DNA of 57,607 nucleotides from Microbacterium sp. GTDB taxonomy: Bacteria; Actinomycetota; Actinomycetes; Actinomycetales; Microbacteriaceae. The stretch spans positions 1 through 57,607 of the forward strand of contig DQHP01000103.1 of NCBI GenBank assembly GCA_003524435.1. The letters are read 5' to 3'. The position numbers were made by a program, and so were the translations under genes. Of the stretch, positions 16,912 through 24,399 are shown piece after piece (the first letter of the stretch is position 1; each line of letters starts with the position of its first letter). The notes below the pieces were generated by a model. It was not told the DNA's origin and ran no database searches. It worked only from the letters and a program-made list of their open reading frames with translations.

Positions 16912-18387
16912 TTACTCAGCCTTGTCAGCAGCCTTCTTTGCCGGAGCCTTCTTGGCGGCCGGCTTCTTCGCAGCAGGCTTCTCGTCAGCAGCGTCAGCGT
17001 CGTCCTTCTTGGCGGCCGGCTTCTTAGCCGGTGCCTTCTTGGCGGCGGGCTTCTTAGCCGGCTTCTCTTCTGCCGGAGCGTCAGACTCAGCAGCCTCTTC
17101 TTCTTCGTCGTCGACGGCGATGAAGCCTGACAGGTCAACAGCCTTTCCGTTGGAGTCAACAACCTTCACCTTGCCGAGCGCCACAGCAAGAGCCTTGTTG
17201 CGAGCGACCTCGCCAGCGAGCGCGGGCAGCTGGTTCGAGGACTGCAGCGCCTCAACGAAGTCCTGCGGCGACATGCCGTACTGCGCAGCGGACTGGATGA
17301 GGTACTGGCTGAGCTCTTCCTGCGAGACCTGCACGTTGGCGTTCTCAGCGATCGTGTCAAGCAGCACCTGCGTGCGGAACTGCTTCTCGCTCGCCTCAGT
17401 GACCTCGGCGCGGTGTGCGTCATCTTCGAGGCGGTTCTCACCCTCAAGGTGGTTGTGCACCTCGTCCTCGATGAGCTGCGGCGGAACCGGGATCTCAATC
17501 TTGGCAAGCAACGCCTCGATGAGCTGGTCGCGAGCGGCCGAGCCCTGAGCGAATACGCCCTGCTCGTTCACACGCTCAGCAAGGCTGTCGCGCAGCTCTG
17601 CGATCGTGTCGAACTCGCTTGCAACCTGGGCGAAGTCGTCGTCAGCCTCGGGGAGCTCACGCTCCTTGACAGCCTTGACGGTGACAGAGACCTCGGCCTC
17701 TTCACCGGCGTTGTCGCCGCCGACGAGCTTGGAGCGGAAAGTGGTGTCTTCGCCTGCAGTGAGCGACTCGATCGCGTCGTCGATGCCCTCGAGCAACTCA
17801 CCCGAGCCCACTTCGTAAGAAACGCCTTCAGCACGGTCGATCTCGGCGTCGTTGATCGTCGCGACGAGGTCGAGTTCAACGAAGTCGCCCTTCGCGGCCG
17901 GACGGTCCACGGGAATCAGTGTGCCGAAGCGGGCGCGCAAGCTATCGAGCTCTGCGTCAAGCGCAGCCTCGTCGGCTTCCACAGCATCCACCGTCAGAGT
18001 GATGTCGTCATAAGACGGCACCTCGATCTCGGGGCGAACGTCAACCTCAACCTCGACGAGCAGGTCGCCGGAGAAATCTTTCTCGCTCGGCCATTCCTTG
18101 ATGTCAGCCGCAGGACGGCCGACAACGCGGAGCTTGTGCTCGGTGGCAGCCTCGCGGAAGAACTTGTCAAGGCCCTCGTTGACTGCGTGCTCGATGACGG
18201 CGCCGCGGCCGATGCGCTGGTCAATGATGGGGGCGGGAACCTTGCCCTTGCGGAAGCCGGGGATCTGGACGTCCTGTGCAATGTGCTCGTACGCATGAGC
18301 GATAGAGGGCTTGAGGTCGTCCGGAGTGACCGTGATGCTGAGCTTGACCCGGGTCGGGGTCAGCTTCTCGACGGTGCTGTTCGCCAT
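16912..18387 (-). CDS. tig: Trigger factor, with a histone H1-like Lys/Ala/Pro tail
   Basis: Ribosome-bound chaperone and peptidyl-prolyl isomerase. The N-terminal ribosome-binding signature is in PGFRKGKVP, the FKBP-type domain follows (GDFVELDLVATI), and the C-terminal chaperone arms extend to about residue 425. The 491-residue protein then has an acidic linker and a tail of about 55 residues made almost entirely of Lys, Ala and Pro repeats (PAAKKAPAKK). Such tails bind nucleic acid in histone H1-like and HU-like proteins; in trigger factor it is an extension beyond the family core. The ATG at 18387 was chosen over 18420 for its GGAG site and the MANSTVEKL family start. Confidence 0.95.
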   Translation of the reverse strand: MANSTVEKLTPTRVKLSITVTPDDLKPSIAHAYEHIAQDVQIPGFRKGKVPAPIIDQRIGRGAVIEHAVNEGLDKFFREAATEHKLRVVGRPAADIKEWPSEKDFSGDLLVEVEVDVRPEIEVPSYDDITLTVDAVEADEAALDAELDSLRARFGTLIPVDRPAAKGDFVELDLVATINDAEIDRAEGVSYEVGSGELLEGIDDAIESLTAGEDTTFRSKLVGGDNAGEEAEVSVTVKAVKERELPEADDDFAQVASEFDTIAELRDSLAERVNEQGVFAQGSAARDQLIEALLAKIEIPVPPQLIEDEVHNHLEGENRLEDDAHRAEVTEASEKQFRTQVLLDTIAENANVQVSQEELSQYLIQSAAQYGMSPQDFVEALQSSNQLPALAGEVARNKALAVALGKVKVVDSNGKAVDLSGFIAVDDEEEEAAESDAPAEEKPAKKPAAKKAPAKKPAAKKDDADAADEKPAAKKPAAKKAPAKKAADKAE

Positions 18388-18449
18388 GCTTTTGTGTTCT
18401 CCTTTGGATTTCCGCGCCACGACGCGGCCTGAGGTTTAGGGGGCCGTTG

Positions 18450-18523
18450 TCGGGGCGACAGGATTTGAACCTGCGACTTCCCGCTCCCAAAGCGGGCGCT
18501 CTACCAAGCTGAGCTACGCCCCG
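18450..18523 (-). tRNA. tRNA-Pro (anticodon TGG)
   Basis: A full cloverleaf reads on the minus strand: acceptor CGGGGCG pairs with CGCCCCG, the D arm contains AGCTCAGCTTGGTAGAGC, the anticodon stem CCCGC/GCGGG encloses TTTGGGA, and the T arm has GGTTCAAATCC. The discriminator base is A. CCA is not encoded. It lies just upstream of tig on the same strand. Confidence 0.96.
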
Positions 18524-18630
18524 GCTGATTCCCGCGTACGGGAGGCCTTGACGAGTCTAACGGACGGGAGCACTCTCAACGTCCGCTATGCTTAACGAGT
18601 CGGATACGCGAACGATTTTCGTTCCGATCC

Positions 18631-18704
18631 GGGGCTGTAGCTTAGTGGTAAAGCCTCTGTCTTCCAAACAGATGATGCGAGTTCGATTCTCGTCAGCCCC
18701 TCCA
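18631..18704 (+). tRNA. tRNA-Gly (anticodon TCC), CCA encoded
   Basis: Acceptor GGGGCTG pairs with CAGCCCC, the D arm is AGCTTAGTGGTAAAGCC, the anticodon loop is CTTCCAA within a CTGT/ACAG stem, and the T arm has GAGTTCGATTCTC. The discriminator T is followed by an encoded CCA at 18702-18704. It lies divergent from tRNA-Pro and right before the accessory locus. Confidence 0.96.
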
Positions 18705-18724
18705 CTCTCGTAGGAGGTCGCGAC

Positions 18725-19930
18725 ATGACACATGGCGCGCCACTACCGGGCGGACATGCGTTCTCCCCCTCCTTCAATTCCGCTTCTTCCGCCGCACAAT
18801 CGGTGTCCACACGCGGCGGAAATACGCGCCGCCGAATCCTCCTGGCCGTTGGTGGAGCCGTCGTCTTAGTTCTCGCGTGCGTCGGAGTTCAGCTCGCCGC
18901 GAATCTTGGCTACGACAGTGCTCTCGCTAGTTTCACGGCTGTGGCTCAGGATGCCGAGGAACAGCAGATTCTTCTTGCCGACAAGCTGGCTTCACTGGAG
19001 GAAACGACGGCAATCGCGTCAAAAGTGACGGATGCTGCCAGCGAAACGCTCATTGATGCACCGCTGAAAGAGACACTCACGACTGCGGTGGCAGACGCAG
19101 AGACTGTCACCTCTGATAGCGCCTCGCTGTCGCAACAAGAACTCCGTCAGCCGGATGAAAAGCCGGCGTGGGCGTGGGAGCTTCTCGGTGAGACAACACA
19201 GTTGAACGCCGACCACGACAATGCCCAACAACTTATTGAGGACTTTGAGTCCGCACACAGCGACGCATCCGACGCCGCCGCTGCGGTCGAAGCGGCCGGC
19301 GTCACCGTCGTAGTCACGGCCGCAGAAGCGTCACAGCCTTTCGAATCAGCACATGTTTCGGCGCGAAACCTCGACATTATTGCGCTGCGCGAGGCCGCAG
19401 AGCAGCTCAATGAGATCGCAACGATCGACGACGCCGCTGCTTCCGCGTATGTCGATTTAGAAACCGCTGCCGCGCAGATGCTGACGTCAGAGAAAGCCGA
19501 GATTGCAGAGAAAGCTGGCCCACTGCGCGACGCCCGCGTAGAGATAGAGGAATTCGCTCGAAGCATCGCCCCGGGCGTGTTGCTGGACTTCGATTGGTCC
19601 GAGCGCGTCAACGGCTATGGATACGGCGACAGCATGGGTGGCTACGCAAGCTGGTGGTACGCCGATCCTGGCTACGCGACGATCGAGCTATCGAACTCTG
19701 TCGCGGTGCATTGGCCGAGCGATCGCAGCAAATCGCTCGTTGCACACGAGGTTGGCCACACGATGAGCGTCAAGTGCCGAGACATGTACGACGATTCAAC
19801 ACAGGAGAACATCGAGGCGTGGGCGACAGCCTGGGCCATCAGCATGGGTTACCACAACATCGCCAACGGAACGTCGGCATATGGCGCTCCCCCGCAGTCG
19901 CTCATTGAGACTGCGGCTGGGTGCCGCTAA
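18725..19930 (+). CDS. Membrane-anchored protein with an HExxH metallopeptidase-like domain
   Basis: A 401-residue protein of unknown family. Residues 1-36 are cytoplasmic and end in a basic stretch (NTRRR); 37-60 is one membrane segment; 70-280 is an Ala/Glu/Thr-rich, probably helical or coiled extracellular stalk. The C-terminal domain contains VAHEVGHTMSVKC with HEVGH at 341-345 and a downstream ENIEAWATAWA (361-371), where E361 or E364 could be the third zinc ligand, as in small gluzincin-like domains. Cysteines at 351 and 400 could form a disulfide. AGGAGG lies before the ATG. A surface zinc protease is inferred; there is no known family match from reading. It could process or remodel products of the SipW locus that follows, but only position supports that. 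Confidence 0.6.
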   Translation: MTHGAPLPGGHAFSPSFNSASSAAQSVSTRGGNTRRRILLAVGGAVVLVLACVGVQLAANLGYDSALASFTAVAQDAEEQQILLADKLASLEETTAIASKVTDAASETLIDAPLKETLTTAVADAETVTSDSASLSQQELRQPDEKPAWAWELLGETTQLNADHDNAQQLIEDFESAHSDASDAAAAVEAAGVTVVVTAAEASQPFESAHVSARNLDIIALREAAEQLNEIATIDDAAASAYVDLETAAAQMLTSEKAEIAEKAGPLRDARVEIEEFARSIAPGVLLDFDWSERVNGYGYGDSMGGYASWWYADPGYATIELSNSVAVHWPSDRSKSLVAHEVGHTMSVKCRDMYDDSTQENIEAWATAWAISMGYHNIANGTSAYGAPPQSLIETAAGCR

Positions 19931-20058
19931 ATTTTTATTCACTTGAAGATATTGAAACAAGAATGGGATACCATATTCCTCACGGCTGAGTTCCACCATG
20001 GAGCTGCGAGGCCGATCGACCGGGCGTCTCATCGAACGCCCGAGAAGAGGGGTTCACC
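19931..20058 (+). promoter_or_regulatory. AT-rich promoter/leader of the SipW locus
   Basis: This gap is much more AT-rich at its left end than the surroundings. It contains a TTGAAA and a TACCAT but not at a standard spacing, so the promoter is uncertain. A hairpin CGGGCGT (20021-20027) / ACGCCCG (20036-20042) sits just before the AGAGGGG ribosome site of the first exported protein and could tune its translation. Confidence 0.35.
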
Positions 20059-20592
20059 ATGGAAAGTTCACGTAGAAACAAGATATATGCCGTACTTGCA
20101 GGAGGACTCGTCCTCGGCGTCGGCGCAGCTGTGACACTTGCCGCTTGGAATGACCCAGAGTTCGCAACCGGGACGTTTACCGCCGGATCCTTTGTCTTCG
20201 AGGGCTCCGAAAACGGGACCACGTGGGGTGAGCACGCCACGGAGGGCGAAGCGGCCGACCTGACCTTCAGCGCGGATTTCGACAACTTGAGCCCGGATGA
20301 TGTGGTCTACGCTCCCTATGCACTTCGTCTGACAGCGACGACCGCTGCTGATCTGACAGCAGTCGCTCCCGTCGTCACAGGAGACCTGAACGGTCAGCTC
20401 ACCTTCGACTCTGTGGCGACCACGGCGTTCGGATGCGAGGACGCAGCTGACTTCGCCGCGGGCACCGCTGTTCCGGCAACCATCGCGGACGGTGAGATCA
20501 TCAACCTCTGCCTCGAGGTGACGGCGTCATCGACGATCGGCCAGGGCGACACTGGCACGGCCGTATGGCAGTGGAACGCCGTATCTCAGTAG
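20059..20592 (+). CDS. SipW-dependent exported protein, TasA/camelysin-like
   Basis: Secreted protein of 177 residues with the alternate signal peptide served by SipW-type peptidases: a basic start (SSRRNKIY), a hydrophobic core and the AAWNDPEFATGTFTAG box around residues 28-43, where AAW followed by an acidic residue and GTFTAG are the hallmarks. The rest is a predicted beta-sandwich with two cysteines in the C-terminal half. TasA and camelysin relatives form surface fibres or matrix. First of four genes that run head to tail with overlaps or short gaps and include the peptidase, so they form one operon. Confidence 0.85.
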   Translation: MESSRRNKIYAVLAGGLVLGVGAAVTLAAWNDPEFATGTFTAGSFVFEGSENGTTWGEHATEGEAADLTFSADFDNLSPDDVVYAPYALRLTATTAADLTAVAPVVTGDLNGQLTFDSVATTAFGCEDAADFAAGTAVPATIADGEIINLCLEVTASSTIGQGDTGTAVWQWNAVSQ

Positions 20593-20624
20593 TCGAGACT
20601 CGTCGTTCGCGACGCTCATCTCGG

Positions 20625-21233
20625 ATGACGCAGCGCCGGCGCACGTTCATGCGTGCGCGAGCGCTGCTCATCGGTGCCCTCGTGCTCGGATTCGGCGCAT
20701 CGGCGACCATGGCAGCGTGGACGGACAACGAGTTCGCATCATCTCAAATAACCGCCGGCACGTTCACGATCGTGTCGCGCACAGCTGCGGCGCCGGTTTT
20801 TGCAGAGCACAACGCCGCTGCGAACGCCGTGACGCTGCCGCTGAACGCGACCAACCTGTACCCGGGGCAGAGCCGGGCCGCGTGGATCCAAATCAAGACC
20901 ACGGGGACGGTACCGGGAACTGTGCAGCTGACAGGCGTGACCGCGCCGGTGAACGACGCGCGCGGCACTGCTTTGTCCAATGCGCTGAGCATACGCATCG
21001 TCGCATCCGTCGCTGTAGCCGACACCACACCGACCTGCAACACTACGACGACGGGCGGCGTGACCTTTACCGGAGCCAGCACAGTCCCGAGCCTGCCTGC
21101 GCAGTCTCTGCAGGCGAACGGCGGCAACGTCGCCAATTACTGCGTGATCGTCACTGTGCCAGCGAACACTCCCAGCGGCGCCCAGGGTGGGGTCGTGACG
21201 CCGACCTGGGCGTTCACCGGAACCACCGGTTGA
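20625..21233 (+). CDS. Second SipW-dependent exported protein, TasA/camelysin-like
   Basis: About 202 residues from the ATG at 20625. The signal region has many arginines (MTQRRRTFMRARALL), a hydrophobic core and AAWTDNEFASSQITAGTF, the same box as in its neighbour. The mature part is rich in Thr, Val and Ala with alternating strands (APVFAEHN, LPLNATNLYPGQS), resembling TasA-type fibre subunits. The start is uncertain: an in-frame ATG at 20565 would overlap the previous gene by 28 bases, and another lies at 20649; none has a convincing ribosome site. I chose 20625 as it gives a normal-length signal peptide. Confidence 0.78.
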   Translation: MTQRRRTFMRARALLIGALVLGFGASATMAAWTDNEFASSQITAGTFTIVSRTAAAPVFAEHNAAANAVTLPLNATNLYPGQSRAAWIQIKTTGTVPGTVQLTGVTAPVNDARGTALSNALSIRIVASVAVADTTPTCNTTTTGGVTFTGASTVPSLPAQSLQANGGNVANYCVIVTVPANTPSGAQGGVVTPTWAFTGTTG

Positions 21234-21243
21234 TGAGGTTGAT

Positions 21244-22428
21244 ATGACCAGCACCATGCGCCGAGCCGTTCGCACCGGGCGCGTCATCCGTGAGGTTCTC
21301 CTCACGGTACTGGCGCTCGGCGGCGTCGCGTGCATCGTGCTCGTCATCCTCGCCTTCACAGGCGGCTACTCGCTGATCATGTTCAAGACGGGGTCGATGG
21401 CGCCGGTGATTCCCGCCGGCTCCGTCGCCCTCGTGCAGCAGGTCTCGGCCGGAGAGGTCGCCGTCGGGGATATCGTCACGGTGGATCGGCAGGATGCCCT
21501 CCCCATCACGCACCGCATCACTAGCATCACCGACGGTCCTAGCGCAGAGCTACGCACGATCACGATGCGAGGCGACGCGAACGAAGTCGATGATCCGGCG
21601 CCGTATACCGTCTCCGACGTGCGCATCGTGCGTGGCTCGGTGCCACACCTCGCGAATGTGATCGTGTGGTTCGGAAACCCGTGGGTTCTCGGGGGAATCA
21701 CGATCGGCGCTGCGGTGCTGGTGACCTGGGCGTTCTGGCCCCGGGAGCCGCGCGCAGTGCCCCCTGAGAAAGTAGAGACAGAGGATAAACCGACAACGCG
21801 CAAAGAGCGTCGCGCTGCTGGCATTGTCGTAGTCGGACTGATCATCGCGAGCAGCACGACTATCTGGGCGCCACAGCCCGCGCTGGCTTCCAGCGACATC
21901 CTGACATTGAGTTCTGATCTTGCCTCCGGGACGACCTATGCGCTGGATGCCGTCGACCCGCTCAACTGGCACGTCACTGTGAACGCGGCCTCGGCCCCGG
22001 ACGACGGAAATCTGACTGTCGATCTCACCGCGAATGGATCCCCCGATCTCGCTCTGAACACAGAAGTTCGCTCTTGCGAGATCGATTGGACTGCGACGGG
22101 GTGCGACCGAGGAGAGCGGGTGCTCCAGGACAACGGACCACTCCCCCTCGATGGCACGTGGGCGAGCTTGCTCAACCAACCGACACCAGCTTCTGCCCAT
22201 CTGCGGATCTCGCTCACCGCTACATCCGACGCAGATACCGCCTCCGCGTCCGCAACGGTCACGGTTCGAGCAACGGCCGGACAGGAGGTCGCCGACGACA
22301 CGATCAATGGCGGCGATGACCTCCCACCCACGGGAGGGCAGTCCTGGCTGATCCTCGCGGCACCGGCCGCTGTGCTTGTAGGCCTTGGTGTGGCGTTACT
22401 GGTCGCCGCGAAGCGAAGGAGAAAGTGA
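21244..22428 (+). CDS. SipW-type signal peptidase I fused to an LPXTG-type surface domain
   Basis: A 394-residue protein with two parts. Residues 1-170 are a SipW/ER-type signal peptidase I: membrane segment 17-45, catalytic Ser51 in KTGSMAPVIPAGS, His90 in ITHRITS (this subtype uses His, not Lys), the GDAN motif with Asp111, and a second membrane segment 149-165. Residues 190-213 form another hydrophobic stretch ending in PALA|SS, which looks like a signal peptide cleavage site inside the protein. Residues 216-355 are a beta-rich extracellular domain with two cysteines, and the end is a full sortase sorting signal: LPPTG at 360-364, a hydrophobic segment and a KRRRK tail. GAGG precedes the ATG. 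It very likely processes its three exported neighbours and may release its own surface domain; the latter is inference. No frameshift is needed to read the fusion. Confidence 0.85.
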   Translation: MTSTMRRAVRTGRVIREVLLTVLALGGVACIVLVILAFTGGYSLIMFKTGSMAPVIPAGSVALVQQVSAGEVAVGDIVTVDRQDALPITHRITSITDGPSAELRTITMRGDANEVDDPAPYTVSDVRIVRGSVPHLANVIVWFGNPWVLGGITIGAAVLVTWAFWPREPRAVPPEKVETEDKPTTRKERRAAGIVVVGLIIASSTTIWAPQPALASSDILTLSSDLASGTTYALDAVDPLNWHVTVNAASAPDDGNLTVDLTANGSPDLALNTEVRSCEIDWTATGCDRGERVLQDNGPLPLDGTWASLLNQPTPASAHLRISLTATSDADTASASATVTVRATAGQEVADDTINGGDDLPPTGGQSWLILAAPAAVLVGLGVALLVAAKRRRK

Positions 22429-22913
22429 TGAAGCGGCGCAAGGACCTGCGAACCGGCATCGCGGCGCTCGGCATTCTTTCTCTGATCGCTGTCGGGTCAG
22501 TCAGCGCGACGCCCACAGAGGCCGCGTGGACCGAGCCTGAATATGCGGCCGGAACCGCCATCACCGCAGTTTCATTGGAGAAGCCGACGATCCGGACGTG
22601 TCAAGCCGGTAGTGTGCTGGGTCTGCTCATCACAAGACTGTCGTTCAGCTGGACTTCGACTATGCCTATCGAACGGCAACAGCACTATTTGAATGGGACC
22701 CTTGGTACGGTCCTCCCCACCATCACCGGGCCGGTCAATGGCGTCTATACCTATTCGGTCTCTTACAACCAGGGGCTGCTCACGCTTTTGCTCTCACTCT
22801 TGACCGCCGAAGTACAAATCGAGGTGAGAACAGGCGCTGGCTCGTGGAGCTCTTCAACCGACCACTGGGAGGCGAGAAAAGTCCTTCTAGGCACCGCGTG
22901 CGGCCCAGCGTAG
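22428..22913 (+). CDS. Third exported protein of the SipW locus
   Basis: A 161-residue protein with a signal region (MKRRKDLRTG, hydrophobic core) and the EAAWTEPEYAAGT box at about 31-43, again the SipW-type pattern, although the GTFTAG part is replaced by GTAITA. The mature domain is short and predicted beta-rich (LSFSWTSTMP, GVYTYSVSY) with two cysteines, like a small Ig- or fibronectin-type module. ATG at 22428 overlaps the stop of the peptidase gene (TGATG) and has AAGGAG six bases upstream, better placed than the GTG at 22425. Role in the fibre or its anchoring is inferred. Confidence 0.75.
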   Translation: MKRRKDLRTGIAALGILSLIAVGSVSATPTEAAWTEPEYAAGTAITAVSLEKPTIRTCQAGSVLGLLITRLSFSWTSTMPIERQQHYLNGTLGTVLPTITGPVNGVYTYSVSYNQGLLTLLLSLLTAEVQIEVRTGAGSWSSSTDHWEARKVLLGTACGPA

Positions 22914-22923
22914 CCGCCTATTC

Positions 22924-23277
22924 TTACTGCCCGCGACGCTCGCGCAACTGCGTGAGTGCGTCATCAAGAAGCTGCGTGGCCTCGTCGTCGGTACGACGTT
23001 CCTTCACATAAGCGAGGTGCGTCTTGTACGGCTCGTTCTTGGCTAGCGCAGGCGGGTTCGCCTTGTCGCGACCGGCCGGAAGCCCCGACTGCGGGTGATC
23101 AATCGTCTCGGGAATCTCTTCATCCGGCAGACCCGCAGCGAAGTAGCGAACGGTCTCGTTGCCAAGTCCGTCCCAGTACGACACTGCCGTGCGGTCGGCG
23201 TGATAGCCGTGATCCTGCTCCCCCATGGGGCCAGAACCGACACGCGTTCCGCGGATGGCGTTGCCTCCGGTAGCCAC
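22924..23277 (-). CDS. rbpA: RNA polymerase-binding protein RbpA
   Basis: Actinobacterial factor that binds the principal sigma factor and stabilises the open promoter complex. The 117-residue protein starts with the RGTRVGSGPMGE segment of the family and contains YWDGLGNETVRYFAAG and the C-terminal KTHLAYVKERRTDDEA sigma-interacting helix. Last gene of the run after secG, one base apart. Its end lies ten bases from the convergent SipW locus. Confidence 0.95.
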   Translation of the reverse strand: MATGGNAIRGTRVGSGPMGEQDHGYHADRTAVSYWDGLGNETVRYFAAGLPDEEIPETIDHPQSGLPAGRDKANPPALAKNEPYKTHLAYVKERRTDDEATQLLDDALTQLRERRGQ

Positions 23278-23278
23278 G

Positions 23279-23527
23279 TTAGATCACCTCAAGTTTCGTG
23301 ATGAGTCCGAGCGCAACGACTGACAAGAACCACACGAGCGCCAGAACGACTGTGAAGCGGTTGAGGTTTCTCTCTGCAAGACCAGACGAGCCGATGGCCG
23401 AAGTCGTACCTCCACCGAACATGTCAGACAGACCGCCACCGCGGCCCTTGTGGAGAAGGATGAGGAGGGTAAGCAGGACGCTGGTGATGCCCAGCACAAC
23501 CTGCATCACGAACTCAAGAATTGCCAC
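23279..23527 (-). CDS. secG: Preprotein translocase subunit SecG
   Basis: Small membrane subunit of the Sec channel. The 82-residue protein has two membrane helices (about 5-25 and 58-78) joined by the conserved loop LLHKGRGGGLSDMFGG. The start at 23527 is the ATG of MAILEF; an internal ATG seven codons on is possible. It follows tpiA, as in many Gram-positive genomes where gap, pgk, tpi and secG are linked. Confidence 0.94.
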   Translation of the reverse strand: MAILEFVMQVVLGITSVLLTLLILLHKGRGGGLSDMFGGGTTSAIGSSGLAERNLNRFTVVLALVWFLSVVALGLITKLEVI

Positions 23528-23577
23528 GAGGGAGAGCCTTTCCTTGGGACAGATTTCCCATAAGGGTCAAGTATACG

Positions 23578-23603
23578 GGTGACGGGGCCGCAGCCCCGTC
23601 ACC
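23578..23603 (-). terminator. Terminator-like hairpin after tpiA
   Basis: A perfect 11-bp stem, GGTGACGGGGC (23578-23588) and GCCCCGTCACC (23593-23603), with a four-base loop, four bases after the tpiA stop. A TATACT hexamer follows on the same strand at 23575-23570 and may start a separate secG-rbpA transcript. Confidence 0.6.
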
Positions 23604-23607
23604 TCGC

Positions 23608-24399
23608 TTAGACGCCGACGTGCTTTTCGAAGCGGATGATCGCGGCGAAGTCGTCAACGACGAGACTCGCACCGCCAACCAGCGCACCGTCAACATCGGG
23701 TTCACGCATGAAGCTAGCGATGTTGGCTGCCTTCACCGAACCGCCGTACAGGATGCGAGTGCGCGCAGCAGCATCGTCATCCAGAGCTTTTGCCAACACA
23801 CCGCGCAGCGCAGCGCACACGTCCTGCGCCTGCTGCGGAGTTGCCGCCTGGCCGGAGCCGATCGCCCATACGGGCTCGTACGCAACCACGACGTCAGCAG
23901 AAGCAGGAACGCCCTTCAGCGCCGCCTCCAGCTGGCCGGCGGGAACAGCGCTTGCACCGAACTTCTCGAGGTCTTCTGTTGTCTCGCCGACACAGATGAC
24001 AGGAACAAGCCCGTGCTTGATCGCAGCCTGCACCTTGGCCGCCACAACATCGTCACCCTCAGAGTGGTACTCGCGACGCTCCGAGTGGCCAATGATGACG
24101 TACTTGGCGTCCATCTTTGCCAAGAATGCACCAGAGACTTCACCGGTGTACGCGCCCGAGTCGTGTGCAGAAAGATCCTGCGCCCCGAGCTCAAACGGGA
24201 TCTTGTCCGCGTCAATCAGCGTCTGCACGCTACGGATATCGGTGAAGGGCGGGAACACCGCAACCTCTACCGAATCGCCTTCGTGCTTGGCGTCCTTGAG
24301 CGCCCAGTGCAGTTTCTGCACGAATGCGACCGCCTGTAGGTGGTCCAGGTTCATCTTCCAGTTGCCCGCAATCAGCGGGGTACGAGCTGTTACGCCCAT
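23608..24399 (-). CDS. tpiA: Triosephosphate isomerase
   Basis: Interconverts dihydroxyacetone phosphate and glyceraldehyde 3-phosphate. The barrel starts with PLIAGNWKMN (substrate-binding Asn and Lys), the electrophilic histidine is in VIIGHSERR, the catalytic glutamate in VAYEPVWAIGSG, and the phosphate-binding loop in ILYGGSVKA followed by GALVGGASL. It is 263 residues, normal. Its first ten bases overlap the end of pgk, so it is coupled to it. Confidence 0.97.
   Translation of the reverse strand: MGVTARTPLIAGNWKMNLDHLQAVAFVQKLHWALKDAKHEGDSVEVAVFPPFTDIRSVQTLIDADKIPFELGAQDLSAHDSGAYTGEVSGAFLAKMDAKYVIIGHSERREYHSEGDDVVAAKVQAAIKHGLVPVICVGETTEDLEKFGASAVPAGQLEAALKGVPASADVVVAYEPVWAIGSGQAATPQQAQDVCAALRGVLAKALDDDAAARTRILYGGSVKAANIASFMREPDVDGALVGGASLVVDDFAAIIRFEKHVGV

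Noticed and set aside
17413..18432. Long open frame (339 codons) on the plus strand over tig
   Set aside because: Antisense shadow of the trigger factor gene; no domain and no ribosome site.
18694..22923. att-site duplication of the tRNA-Gly 3' end flanking the SipW locus
   Set aside because: No copy of the tRNA 3' end was seen near 22.9 kb and no integrase is present.
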